Source: Rhizobium oryziradicis (GTDB lineage Bacteria; Pseudomonadota; Alphaproteobacteria; Rhizobiales; Rhizobiaceae). From it: 64,000 nucleotides of DNA. The DNA lies in contig NZ_MKIM01000025.1 in the NCBI RefSeq assembly GCF_001939045.1, positions 305,707 through 369,706 of the forward strand. Reading direction: 5' to 3'. Below, in pieces: positions 47,416-57,570 of this stretch. Positions within the stretch are counted from its first letter, which is position 1, and each line of letters begins with the position of its first letter. A program made the position numbers and the translations under genes. The notes under the pieces are model-generated. The model had not been told where the DNA came from. It was given only the letters and a program-made list of their open reading frames with translations, and did not search any database.

Positions 47416-47694
47416 CTCCAGGACTTACTTTTTTCGCACCAGAAAGAGCTGCGCGCTAAGGTATTCTATATTCTGTATAATTCTTCTTAAAGCCAGCGAC
47501 AATCTGAAGAATTATACCGGATCGAAACCTAACCTTAACCTTATCAAGAAAAAGTAAACCAAAGCCATGAAAGCGCCCTGTGTTAAAGCGCATTGTGTTA
47601 TTGCTTCCATGAAATACCGCCTTTAACACTTATAGGCTGCCGTATCACTGACCGCCTGCCAGTCCCGATGACAAGTTTGTATTGAGTAACGTTG

Positions 47695-48699
47695 ATGGGC
47701 ATCACAGATTATCGGGACGTGGCCGTGCTGCTTCCCTGCTATAATGAGGCAAGTACCATTGCCAGCGTTGTGCGCGGTTTTCGCCAAGCGCTGCCGCAGG
47801 CGCGCATCTATGTGTTTGATAACAACTCCACCGACGACACGGCCCTTGCAGCCACGCTGGCCGGGGCCGAGGTGTTGCATGAGCGCAGACAAGGCAAAGG
47901 CCATGTGGTGCGCCGCATGTTTGCCGATATTGACGCTGACATCTACATCATGGCCGATGGCGATGGCACCTATTCTCCGGCAGATGCGGTCGAGCTGATC
48001 CACACGTTGCAGCTTGAGCGGGCAGATATGGTAGTGGGCACCCGGCGCGGGGTGCAGGAAGACGCTGGCCGCCAAGGCCATGCCTTGGGCAATCGCGTTT
48101 TCAACGCCCTCTACCGATTTGTGTTTGGTGCCGGTTTCACCGATATTTTCTCAGGATACCGAGCCTTCTCGCGCCGTTTTGTGAAGAGTTTTCCAGCCAT
48201 TTCCGCCGGTTTTGAAATTGAGACGGAAATGTCGGTGCATGCATCACGGCTCAAACTCACCGTGGTTGAGCGCGAGTTGGGCTATGGCCGCAGGCCGGAA
48301 GGCTCTCATTCGAAACTCTCCACCTTGAAAGATGGCGCAAAAATCCTCTGGATGTTTGCCATGCTGGCCAAGGAAACCCGACCTTTTGCCTTTTTCAGCA
48401 GCATTGCCGCTGTGTTTTTGCTGGCCAGCATCTGCTTCATGGCTCCGGTTTTGCTCAGTTATTTTGAAACCGGCCTGGTAGAGCGGCTGCCCACCTGGGT
48501 TCTGGCCATGACATTGCTGATGACAAGCCTGCTGGCCTTTACCGCGGGCATGATCCTTGACTCTCTCGCCCGTGCCCGTATTGAGCATTTGAGATTGCAT
48601 TACATCAGCCAACCCGTGGCGACATACCCCGCCCATCTGCCACAGCAGAAAGACGGACCCGTTGAGACAAAACCAAACCGGATAGCCGACGCCGCATGA
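47695..48699 (+). CDS. GT2 glycosyltransferase (DPM1/polyprenyl-phosphate sugar synthase-like)
   Basis: 334 residues. The GT-A domain (about 8-225) has VLLPCYNEASTIASVV, VFDNNSTDDT and the DGDGTYSP metal motif. The C-terminus has two membrane helices (about 235-290). Enzymes of this type load a sugar from a nucleotide donor onto polyprenyl phosphate on the cytosolic face. The stop overlaps the GtrA start as ATGA. ATG 47695 was preferred to the TTG at 47692. Confidence 0.9.
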   Translation: MGITDYRDVAVLLPCYNEASTIASVVRGFRQALPQARIYVFDNNSTDDTALAATLAGAEVLHERRQGKGHVVRRMFADIDADIYIMADGDGTYSPADAVELIHTLQLERADMVVGTRRGVQEDAGRQGHALGNRVFNALYRFVFGAGFTDIFSGYRAFSRRFVKSFPAISAGFEIETEMSVHASRLKLTVVERELGYGRRPEGSHSKLSTLKDGAKILWMFAMLAKETRPFAFFSSIAAVFLLASICFMAPVLLSYFETGLVERLPTWVLAMTLLMTSLLAFTAGMILDSLARARIEHLRLHYISQPVATYPAHLPQQKDGPVETKPNRIADAA

Positions 48700-49076
48700 A
48701 AAAACTGATCCGCTTTGCTTTGGTGGGCACCGCTGGCTTTGCTGTCGATGCCGGTGTTTTATGGCTTTTGATGCATCTGACGCCGCTCGGAGCCTTCACG
48801 GCGCGTATTTTTGCCATTGCTACTGCCATGTTCACCACATGGATGCTCAATCGCACCTTCACCTTTGGGGCTTCGGCCCGCACAATCATCGCTGAGGGCT
48901 TTCGCTATGGCTCGGTCGGCATTGTCTCGGCTTTGGTCAATTATGCCATTTATGCCGGCCTGCTGCTTGCTATGCCGGCCTTAAGCCCGTTTGTGGCACT
49001 CATTGCGGCCTGTTTGGCCGCAATGGTGTTCAGTTTTCTGGGCTATTCGCGCTTTGTGTTTGGTGAGAAGCGCTAA
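48696..49076 (+). CDS. GtrA-family membrane protein (probable lipid-linked sugar flippase)
   Basis: 126 residues with four helices and the GtrA pattern: [28 protein letters not shown], and [18 protein letters not shown]. GtrA proteins are believed to flip polyprenyl-phosphate sugars to the periplasmic side. It is translationally coupled to the GT2 upstream and ends four bases into the convergent Gfo/Idh/MocA gene. Confidence 0.93.
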   Translation: MKKLIRFALVGTAGFAVDAGVLWLLMHLTPLGAFTARIFAIATAMFTTWMLNRTFTFGASARTIIAEGFRYGSVGIVSALVNYAIYAGLLLAMPALSPFVALIAACLAAMVFSFLGYSRFVFGEKR

Positions 49077-50059
49077 ACCTTCTCCCATCCATCCTTTTCG
49101 CTGGCGCGATAGATGGCATCAATAAAGCGCTGATTGGCCTTTGAATTTTCCAGCGTGACCACCTCAACGGCTTCGCCCGCCACGCATTTGGCAAAAGTCT
49201 CGATTTCGCGGCGATACTGGCGGCTTCCGGGAAAACGGAAGATTTGCGACTGGTTGTGGGATTGGTTGGTCAATTCCAGCTCTTCGGCACCCCAAAGATC
49301 GGCATTGAACGGCGATTTCACCTCGATAAAACCCTCCGTGCCGTGAAAGACCATATTTTGGCGATTGGCCATCTGGGTGGCGATGTAAAAGCTCATTTCA
49401 AAGCTGCCAAAATCGGCTTTGACGCTGGAATAAATGTCCGTGCCAAAATCCGGGTCACGCTCGGTCACGGCCTGCACCCGCAATGGCTCCTCACCGGTGG
49501 TAAAGCGTGTGGTGATGGTGGGATAGACGCCGATATCGGGCAAAGCACCACCGCCGAGACTGGCGATGTTACGCATATTGCCGGGATCGCGGTTAAAATA
49601 GGTGAAGGAGCCCTGCACATGGCGCAAACGGCCAATGGCACCGTCGCGCAGCAAAGCGCGCACCTTGAGCCACACGGGCGCGTAAGTCACCATAAAGGCC
49701 TCAGAAATCACCACCTTGTTGCGATCACGCGCCGCAATCAGGCTATCAATCTCATCGGCCTGCAAGGAAATGGGCTTTTCGCACAAAACATGCTTGCCGG
49801 CATTGGCAGCCTTGATGGTCCACTCCACATGCTGCGCGGTGGGCAGCGGAATATAAACCGCATCAATCACGTCTGAAGCCAGCATCTCATCATAAGAGCC
49901 AAAGGCATGCGGTACAGAAAAGCGATCCGCCATGGCGCGGGCTTTGGCCGCATCGCGGCTGGCAATGGCCGTGACCACGGCATTGTCCGCATCCTGAATG
50001 GCCGGAACCACCAATTCACGGCCAATCTTTGCCGTCGATAAAATCCCAAAACGCAACAT
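49073..50059 (-). CDS. Gfo/Idh/MocA-family NAD(P)-dependent oxidoreductase
   Basis: 328 residues. The Rossmann domain (about 1-120) starts [18 protein letters not shown], with [13 protein letters not shown] as the EKP signature. The C-terminal domain (about 125-320) binds the sugar or polyol substrate ([16 protein letters not shown]). Substrate unknown. The ATG at 50059 has GGGAGAAAGAC directly upstream. Confidence 0.92.
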   Translation of the reverse strand: MLRFGILSTAKIGRELVVPAIQDADNAVVTAIASRDAAKARAMADRFSVPHAFGSYDEMLASDVIDAVYIPLPTAQHVEWTIKAANAGKHVLCEKPISLQADEIDSLIAARDRNKVVISEAFMVTYAPVWLKVRALLRDGAIGRLRHVQGSFTYFNRDPGNMRNIASLGGGALPDIGVYPTITTRFTTGEEPLRVQAVTERDPDFGTDIYSSVKADFGSFEMSFYIATQMANRQNMVFHGTEGFIEVKSPFNADLWGAEELELTNQSHNQSQIFRFPGSRQYRREIETFAKCVAGEAVEVVTLENSKANQRFIDAIYRASEKDGWEKV

Positions 50060-50191
50060 GTCTTTCTCCCTCATCCAACCACACTGCATAAAGTACCCCT
50101 GCCGTCACTTCAATCGGTAACGCTGCAAGATAGTCCGATGAAGAATAAAGCGCGGCTCTGCGGATTCAATAAGAAGCGCCATGCTTTACAG

Positions 50192-50240
50192 CTTTGGCCC
50201 GAAAAGTGGAAACCGATTTCGATTTTCTGAACGATGCTCA
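50192..50240. repeat. Dispersed intergenic element, inverted copy F
   Basis: GGCCCGAAAAGTGGAAACCG, ATTTCGATTTTCTGAACGATGCTC: the reverse complement of the core shared by copies A-D and parallel to copy E. It lies in the gap between two divergent oxidoreductase genes. Confidence 0.6.
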
Positions 50241-50308
50241 AAGGTTGCCAATCGGCACAATGGCGTTAATTTGTAACACAAACCAAAACCATGCCCGGAG
50301 GCATTCCT

Positions 50309-51259
50309 ATGCACTATCGAAAGCTCGGTCGCTCAGGCCTTTCCATCGCCCCCGTTGTGTTCGGCGGCAATATTTTTGGCTGGACCGCCGATGAGCCAAC
50401 CTCATTCAAATTGCTGGATGCATTTTTTGAGGCTGGCTATAACGCGATTGACAGCGCCGATGTCTATTCCAACTGGGTCGATGGCCACGAGGGCGGCGAG
50501 AGCGAAAAAATTATCGGCGCATGGCTAAAACGCGGTGTTGTTGCGCGTGACAAGGCCGTGGTGATCACCAAGGTTGGCCACCCACTTGGCGGCGATGACA
50601 AGCGCCTGAAGCCGAGCTGGATCATGCAAGGCGTGGAAAATTCGCTCAAACGCCTCGGAACAGACTATATCGATCTGCTGTTCGCGCATTATCCGGATGA
50701 CAGTGTGCCCCATGAAGATGTTCTGGCGGCTTTTGCCACGTTGAAAGAACAGGGAAAAGTTCGCGCAATTGGCTGTTCAAACTATAGCGCAGAACAATTG
50801 CAAGCCTCTTTTGACGCCGCAGAAAAAGCGTCATTGCCCCGTTTCGATGTTATTCAGCCAGAATATAATTTGTACACGCGAGCGAATTTTGAAGGCCCGA
50901 TTGCCGATCTGTGCCTGCGTGAAGAAATTGGCGTGATCAGCTATTTTGCGCTTGCCTCTGGCTTTTTAACCGGCAAATACCGCACACTCGAAGACACGCA
51001 CGGCAAAGAGCGTGGCGATCGGATGGAAGACTATCTGAACGACAAGGGCCACCGCATTTTGGCAGCGCTTGATCAGGTTGCCAAGGAAACGGCCACTACG
51101 CCCGCCACCATTGCAATTGCATGGGTTGCCGCCCGCCCCGGCATTACGGCGCCGATTGCCTCTGCCACCAGCCTTTCGCAGTTGGATGCGATGATCAAGG
51201 CCGGAAACCTAGCCTTGACGAAAGAGCAGATGGGTTTGCTCACAGCAGCTGGCGAGTAA
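50309..51259 (+). CDS. Aldo/keto reductase
   Basis: 316 residues of the YajO/Tas-like group. The catalytic tetrad is visible: D in AIDSADVYSNW with the Tyr four residues later, K in VVITKVG, H in LFAHYPDD. The NADPH-binding C-terminal region includes APIASATSLSQL. GGAGG lies eight bases before the ATG at 50309; an ATG at 50291 lacks this. Substrate unknown. Confidence 0.93.
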   Translation: MHYRKLGRSGLSIAPVVFGGNIFGWTADEPTSFKLLDAFFEAGYNAIDSADVYSNWVDGHEGGESEKIIGAWLKRGVVARDKAVVITKVGHPLGGDDKRLKPSWIMQGVENSLKRLGTDYIDLLFAHYPDDSVPHEDVLAAFATLKEQGKVRAIGCSNYSAEQLQASFDAAEKASLPRFDVIQPEYNLYTRANFEGPIADLCLREEIGVISYFALASGFLTGKYRTLEDTHGKERGDRMEDYLNDKGHRILAALDQVAKETATTPATIAIAWVAARPGITAPIASATSLSQLDAMIKAGNLALTKEQMGLLTAAGE

Positions 51260-51335
51260 TCACACCCAAAAGCGGTGTGCGATCAACAGACACGGATGCA
51301 TGTTTTGCGTCCGTGTCTCGATTTTAAGGCCGCCC

Positions 51336-52226
51336 TCATCCGCGATACCGAAAGAAATCCACAAAAGCCCGAAGTGCTGGGCGCATCTGGTGCCGGGTTG
51401 GATAATAGATGTAAAAGCCATCAAAGGGTGGGCACCAATCGTCCAGCACCCGGATCAGGCGACCATTCTCCAATTCCTGCTCAATGCGGTTTTCAAAGGC
51501 GAAAGCCAGCCCCGCGCCATCCAGACAGGCGGCCAGAATGGCGCGGTCATCGGGCAGGATCAGCGGGCCGCGCACATCCACAACCAGCGGCTTGCCGTGC
51601 TTTTCAAACTCCCAGCGATAAATTCGCCCACTGGCAAACCGCCTGCGGATGCAGCGATGCGCCATCAGATCGGCCGGATGATGCGGCAGCGGGAAATGCT
51701 CAAAATAGCCCGGCGTGCCAACAACCACACCCCGCCATGGGCCGCTGGCCTTGACCGCCACCATATCGGCCTCCAAGTTTTCGCCCAGGCGAAGCCCTGC
51801 ATCAAAGCCTTGGGCAACGATATCCTCGAAATTGTCATTGGCGATCAGATCCAGCTCAATCTCCGGGAATTGCCTTGTAAACGCGCCCAGACGCGGCGCA
51901 ATCAGATGTTCGGCCGCCAATCTCGGAAGCGTGATGCGCAACGGCCCCGCCGGGCGGGTGCGGCTTTCGGCCAAATTGTCCAAGGCTGCATCAATCTCGG
52001 CAAGCGCGGGCGCAAGCGTAGCCAGCAATTGCCGCCCCTCTTCGGTGGGGGCGACGCTGCGGGTGGTGCGGGCCAAAAGGCGCACACCAAGGCTGTCTTC
52101 CAGCGCGGAAATGGCATGGCTGACCGCAGACGGCGCGATGCCCAACTCGTTTGCTGCCTTACGAAAGCTGCATGTTTCGGCCACAGTGGCCAGAACCGAC
52201 AATTGGGAAAGCTGAATTCTGTTCAT
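51336..52226 (-). CDS. LysR-family transcriptional regulator
   Basis: 296 residues. HTH domain (about 1-60, SFRKAANELGIAPSAVSHAISALEDSLGVRLLART) and periplasmic-binding-like effector domain (about 88-290). It is divergent from an aldo/keto reductase gene with 120 bases between, the classic LysR arrangement, so it probably controls that gene. A strict T-N11-A site was not identified by eye. Confidence 0.93.
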   Translation of the reverse strand: MNRIQLSQLSVLATVAETCSFRKAANELGIAPSAVSHAISALEDSLGVRLLARTTRSVAPTEEGRQLLATLAPALAEIDAALDNLAESRTRPAGPLRITLPRLAAEHLIAPRLGAFTRQFPEIELDLIANDNFEDIVAQGFDAGLRLGENLEADMVAVKASGPWRGVVVGTPGYFEHFPLPHHPADLMAHRCIRRRFASGRIYRWEFEKHGKPLVVDVRGPLILPDDRAILAACLDGAGLAFAFENRIEQELENGRLIRVLDDWCPPFDGFYIYYPTRHQMRPALRAFVDFFRYRG

Positions 52227-52346
52227 TGATCGAAATGATAGAACAAGCTTGTGAAAATTACATCCATTTTAAAAGGCAATCCGGCGGATTAATCTGCATT
52301 CAACACTTCGAAACCCAGCACGTCGAAATAAAGAGAGGCAATTGCC

Positions 52347-53348
<1,002 letters not shown>

Positions 53349-53710
53349 GGTAATTTTGGACAGTGCACCCAAACGTCTGCTGAAATTCTTATAAAATCCC
53401 ACAATGCCGCACCAGAAACCCTTAAGCAAATTTACGCACGAAGTATGAATTGCAGAAGTGGATTGACCTATGCATCTATCAATTCGAATAAACAATGAAA
53501 TCTCAGAAAAACAAAACAAATTAACACGCCACATTTTGAGACAACTTACCCTATGACATATAAGAATACACGCTGTCCCGGCGCATCAAAAGCAATCACT
53601 AAATTGAAAAGACATCGTGCTTGAAGCGTAGAACAACTCAAACCGATGGACAGCGCGTATTCTCTTGGGGTATGCAACTTAGTGCATATATGCAGCTTTA
53701 GGGGGCACTG
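53349..53710. other. AT-rich left boundary of the HipA-like/DUF3037 islet, with palindrome
   Basis: 362 bases, much lower in GC than the aldo/keto reductase gene to the left. TGCATATATGCA at 53683-53694 is a perfect 12-bp palindrome 16 bases before the next start codon, well placed for an operator. No transposase, direct repeat or tRNA marks the border. Confidence 0.5.
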
Positions 53711-54502
53711 TTGATATCGCGGGTTGTTGCCACAGAATTTATGCGTTCGATGACAAATGGGAAGACAGGTCCAGCGCTTATCAATTGTCAGAGACAGAAC
53801 GGAGATGATGTTGAAGTTGTCACCAAGTGTTCTGCGGGCTGCGAACAAAAGGAAACAAGCCTTGCTGCCGAAGTAATTGGAGCTTGCCTTGCTGCTGATT
53901 TGGGTCTTCCAGTGCTCGAACCATTTTTAGTTGAACTAGATCCAGATTTTGTGGCGTCCGTTCCAGATGCCGTGCATCGAAACAAAATGGAGGCAAGCAA
54001 CTCTGTTGCATTCGGATCGAAGCACATCACCGGTCAATATTCAGCTTGGACAAACGGGAACCTTATTTATACGGCATTATTGCAAACTGCCGCTGCCGTA
54101 TTCACTTTCGACGGAATTATCCAAAATCCAGATCGGCGCGACGGAAATCCGAATTGCTTAGTTCGAGGCGACGAAATCAGAATAATTGATCATGAGTTGG
54201 CATTCGCACATGAATTAATCCTATTTTGGAAGGCTCCGTGGACGATTGGGGGATTACAAAATTTTGAAACTCCAGGCTCACACATCTTCCGCTCTGGATT
54301 AAAGGGAAAGCAAATCGACTACAGCCAAATCCGTGCTGCATGGGAAGGCTTGTCAGACGATCGGATTTCGGCGTATGGAAGCGCCGTACCACCTGAATGG
54401 ACAAGCGCAACAAAATCCGTTGCAAGCGCGTTACAACTGATTAAGGATGCTCGTGATAACATTGAGGCGTGCATTACGGAAATTAAACGGGTGCTGCAAT
54501 GA
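53711..54502 (+). CDS. HipA-like kinase domain protein (HipA_2 type)
   Basis: 263 residues from a TTG preceded by AGGGGGC. Kinase-like elements can be placed: K39 in VEVVTKCSAG as the ATP-binding Lys, E54 in AAEVIGACLAADLGLPV, a catalytic loop N139-P-D141-R-R-D-G-N146 that mirrors the HipA NxDRHxxN, and D160 in RIIDHELAF as metal ligand. It lacks the N-terminal HipA subdomain, and no HipB-like HTH gene is adjacent. It overlaps the DUF3037 gene by ATGA. Base composition is lower in GC than its neighbours, suggesting transfer. The function is unknown; Ser/Thr phosphorylation is inferred from fold. Confidence 0.8.
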   Translation: MISRVVATEFMRSMTNGKTGPALINCQRQNGDDVEVVTKCSAGCEQKETSLAAEVIGACLAADLGLPVLEPFLVELDPDFVASVPDAVHRNKMEASNSVAFGSKHITGQYSAWTNGNLIYTALLQTAAAVFTFDGIIQNPDRRDGNPNCLVRGDEIRIIDHELAFAHELILFWKAPWTIGGLQNFETPGSHIFRSGLKGKQIDYSQIRAAWEGLSDDRISAYGSAVPPEWTSATKSVASALQLIKDARDNIEACITEIKRVLQ

Positions 54503-55365
54503 CATCAAAACAAAGGTATACATACACGGTTTTACGCTATGTACACGACGTGGTGACGGGTGAGTTCGTCAACGTCGGTGTTTTGATGTATGCACCGAGA
54601 AGCAATTTCGTGAAAATTTGTGTACGCACGTCAATCGGGCGCATCAAACACCTATTTCCTGATTTGGATCGTCAAGCATTTTTGAGCGCGGTCAAGGCTG
54701 CTGAGCGTTCTATACGAAAGATTAGCAAAGGCTTGGAAGAGGGAGATTTGCTGTCCGAATTTGGAGATGCGGCTTCTATCGCCCGCAAAGTTCTTGTCGC
54801 TGATGACAGTTCATTGCAATGGTCCCCGGTGTCCGGTGGAGTGAGTGAAGATACAGAGAAAACTTTCGACCGAATTTATCGCAGATATGTTAGTCGTTAC
54901 GATGCGAAATCTCCAAATCGCCGCAGCGATGATGAGGTTTGGCGTCCTGTCCGGCAGCTCTTAGAAGAGAAAAATGTTCCGGTCCAATTTGACGAGAAAA
55001 TCATAGCGGGGACGTCAGATGAAATCGTATTCAAGCGTGCATGGCGTAATGGTGTGTGGCATGCATACGAGCCTCTTTCGTTTGATCTAGCGGATGCAGA
55101 AGGTATTAAAGATAAAGCTCGGCGCTGGCGCGGGCACCTTGAGGCCGTTCATGACGGCATACAAAGCGACCTGAAGTTGCATTTTGTTGTGGGCGCACCG
55201 CAGAACCTCGCTCTCATTGGAGCATATCAAAATGCGATCAGAATACTAAGCGAAGCCGCTTTTAGACCAGAAATTTACGAGGAAAATGAAATTCCTCAAT
55301 TGGTAAGTAAAATTGAGGACGAAGTCCGCGTTCACTTCGCCTCGCACGGTCGCCACGCCAATTAA
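54499..55365 (+). CDS. DUF3037-family protein
   Basis: 288 residues. The N-terminus YTYTVLRYVHDVVTGEFVNVGVLMYAP is the DUF3037 hallmark (the repeated Y.VLRY..D...GEFVNVGV pattern). The centre is charged and helical; there is no signal peptide or membrane segment. The start overlaps the HipA-like gene stop (ATGA), so the two products are made in step and may interact. Codon use is AT-richer than flanking genes. No biochemical role is known to me for this family. Confidence 0.82.
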   Translation: MTSKQRYTYTVLRYVHDVVTGEFVNVGVLMYAPRSNFVKICVRTSIGRIKHLFPDLDRQAFLSAVKAAERSIRKISKGLEEGDLLSEFGDAASIARKVLVADDSSLQWSPVSGGVSEDTEKTFDRIYRRYVSRYDAKSPNRRSDDEVWRPVRQLLEEKNVPVQFDEKIIAGTSDEIVFKRAWRNGVWHAYEPLSFDLADAEGIKDKARRWRGHLEAVHDGIQSDLKLHFVVGAPQNLALIGAYQNAIRILSEAAFRPEIYEENEIPQLVSKIEDEVRVHFASHGRHAN

Positions 55366-55442
55366 ATAAAATAACTATCTTTATCACAAATTAAGTTCGA
55401 TGTGGATTTTCAGTTCATCAACACAAACAGATTGTATCCATA

Positions 55443-56312
55443 TCACACACCCCTCACCCGCCCTCGATAAACCGAGGGCGTACACCCCGTAACCTCCTTA
55501 AACACCCGCGTCATATGGCTTTGGCTGCTAAAGCCGCAGGCTGAGGCGATTTGGGCGATGGGGTCTTGGGTCGCCAGCAGGTTTTTTGCGCACACAAGGC
55601 GGCGGTGCAGGAGCCATTCATGGGGCGAGACGCCGCAGCTGAGCTGAAACATGCGTTGCAGGTGAAAGGCGCTCAAGCCCGCAATCTCGGCCAGTGTTTG
55701 CAGGGTGATGGGCTGGTCAAGGTGGGCCTCGATATAATCAATCAGCTGGTTTCGGAGTTTGGGCGAAAGCCCACCCTTGATGGTGATGTTTGCGGCACCG
55801 CCATAGTGCGGATGGGCAAACAGGTGGGTTATCGCGGTGGTGGTGGCCTCTTCGGCCAGCAGGGCATCGCCGTTTTGCACGGCTGTGGCCAGTTTGCGCA
55901 AGGCAAATTCCACGCTTGGGGCATTGTCGAAGGTCACTTCCGGCATGACCATGTGGCGGCAATCTTGATCAAATGTTTCGGTGTAGGCGCGGCGCAAAAC
56001 CTGATCTTGCACATAAAGATGCACGAACTGGAAGTTTTGGGTTATCTCCCACTCGGATGAGGCCCCTTGCGGCATGACGCACAGCGCCCCCGGCCAGCCG
56101 CTTTTCGCAAAGCCATCCACGCGGCGCGTTCCCGTGCCGCCTTGCAAATAGAGGCTGATGGTGTGGCCATCGGGCCGCAGATAGCCCACCCGATCATCCG
56201 CATTTTGCCAGATTGCCACCGATTGGCCAGCGCCAAGGTTCATTGACACTGATACTTGCGCTTTGGGCGAAGCCAGCAGAGAACTGAACACGGAAAACTG
56301 GGCAAGCGACAT
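55443..56312 (-). CDS. AraC-family transcriptional regulator
   Basis: 289 residues. A C-terminal double HTH (about 190-285) with LQTLAEIAGLSAFHLQRMFQLSCGVSPHEWLLHRRL and IAQIASACGFSSQSHMTRVFKEVTGCTPSVYR. The N-terminal region is the cupin-like ligand domain. It is divergent from an EamA transporter gene and probably regulates it. Confidence 0.93.
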   Translation of the reverse strand: MSLAQFSVFSSLLASPKAQVSVSMNLGAGQSVAIWQNADDRVGYLRPDGHTISLYLQGGTGTRRVDGFAKSGWPGALCVMPQGASSEWEITQNFQFVHLYVQDQVLRRAYTETFDQDCRHMVMPEVTFDNAPSVEFALRKLATAVQNGDALLAEEATTTAITHLFAHPHYGGAANITIKGGLSPKLRNQLIDYIEAHLDQPITLQTLAEIAGLSAFHLQRMFQLSCGVSPHEWLLHRRLVCAKNLLATQDPIAQIASACGFSSQSHMTRVFKEVTGCTPSVYRGRVRGV

Positions 56313-56469
56313 CGATCAATCCTGAAAACAGGTGATCATCTTAGCGCAGACTTCAACCTCTGCAATCAGCGAATGCGAAAGCCGAGTGCCGAACCTCACT
56401 TTACCGCAAGAATATGCAAGCGGGTGGGACAGGCCGGGTCTATGCCTTTCGCAGACATGCGAGGATGCT

Positions 56470-57378
56470 ATGACCAATATTCTGCTTTTTATCTCCACCG
56501 TTTTGATCTGGGGCACCACCTGGATTGCCATTACCATGCAGGTTGGGCCTGTGCCGGTGCTGGTGTCGGTGTTTTATCGTTTTGCCACGGCGGGGATTAT
56601 CATGCTGGTGGCTCTGGCGCTGATGGGCAAGCTCAAGCGCCCGGCACTGAAACATCAGCCTTTCATTGTGGCGCAGGCGCTGTGTCTGTTCAGCTGCAAC
56701 TTTATCTGCTTTTACACGGCATCCAGCTATGTGCATTCCGGGCTGATCTCGGTGATTTTTTCGCTGGCCACGATTTATAATGCCATCAATGCCCGGATTT
56801 TCTTTGGCGATCGCGTCAAGCCGCGCACATTTCTGGCCGGGGCCATTGGGATGGCCGGGCTTTTGCTGCTGTTTGGGCCGGATATTCTTGGGAAATTCGA
56901 TGCTAATAGCTGGAAAGGGCTTGGCCTTGCCGCTCTTGGCACGCTGTTTTTCTCGCTGGGCAACATGGTGTCGCGGCGCAACAGTGCGGCTGGCATTTCG
57001 CCCGTCACGGCCAATGCTTGGGGCATGGGTTATGGCGCTTTGTTTCTGCTGGTGCTGATTGGCCTCACCGGAACCCCCATCGTGGCTCCGCCAGATGCGC
57101 GTTATATTGGTGCTATGCTCTATCTTGCTGTGTTTGGCTCGGTGATTGGTTTTACCACCTATCTGATGGCTGTATCGCGCATCGGCTCGGCCAAAGCGGC
57201 CTATATGACCGTGCTGTTTCCCGTGGTGGCGCTGACGCTTTCAACCCTGTTTGAGGGCTATCAGTGGACGCCGAGTGCTATGGTTGGTCTAGGGCTAACG
57301 CTGCTTGGCAATCTGGTGATGTTTGCGCCATCGTTGCGGCGGGGGAGTGCTGTGGCATTGCCCGTCGCCAAGGCGTGA
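56470..57378 (+). CDS. EamA-family (DMT) transporter
   Basis: 302 residues with ten helices in two EamA repeats: LIWGTTWIAITMQVGPVPVLVSVFYRF near the start and VFGSVIGFTTYLMAVSRIGSAKAAYMTVLFPVVAL in the second. Export of a small metabolite is expected. The ATG at 56470 has GAGGATGCT before it; the longer open frame covers the divergent promoter region. Linked to the AraC regulator. Confidence 0.9.
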   Translation: MTNILLFISTVLIWGTTWIAITMQVGPVPVLVSVFYRFATAGIIMLVALALMGKLKRPALKHQPFIVAQALCLFSCNFICFYTASSYVHSGLISVIFSLATIYNAINARIFFGDRVKPRTFLAGAIGMAGLLLLFGPDILGKFDANSWKGLGLAALGTLFFSLGNMVSRRNSAAGISPVTANAWGMGYGALFLLVLIGLTGTPIVAPPDARYIGAMLYLAVFGSVIGFTTYLMAVSRIGSAKAAYMTVLFPVVALTLSTLFEGYQWTPSAMVGLGLTLLGNLVMFAPSLRRGSAVALPVAKA

Positions 57379-57406
57379 GGGCTTGATAACCGTTCCTCAT
57401 ATTCTG

Positions 57407-57486
57407 CGTCATCCTCGGCCTTGAGCCGAGGATCCAGCCTTCTGGACGGACGATAGATCCTCGGGTCAAGCCCGAGGATGACTCGA
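57407..57486. repeat. Inverted pair of REP-like palindromes
   Basis: GTCATCCTCGGCCTTGAGCC...GAGGATCC and, about 25 bases on, GATCCTCGGGTCAAGCCCGAGGATGAC. Each is an imperfect palindrome, and the two are inverted copies of each other, the usual BIME-like arrangement. Similar GTCATCCTCGGGCTTGA elements are very common in alphaproteobacterial genomes. Located between an EamA gene and the end of pheT. Confidence 0.85.
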
Positions 57487-57570
57487 GGAAACGTTTGTCG
57501 TTTTCGTTATCAACCTGAGAACGTGATAACCCCCTCTTCCCACATCAGCGGGAAGAGAAGTTTCAATCAC

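Noticed and set aside
53711..54502. Classical HipBA toxin-antitoxin locus
   Set aside because: There is no HipB-like HTH gene beside it, and the kinase lacks the N-terminal HipA subdomain. It fits the shorter HipA-like class paired with DUF3037.
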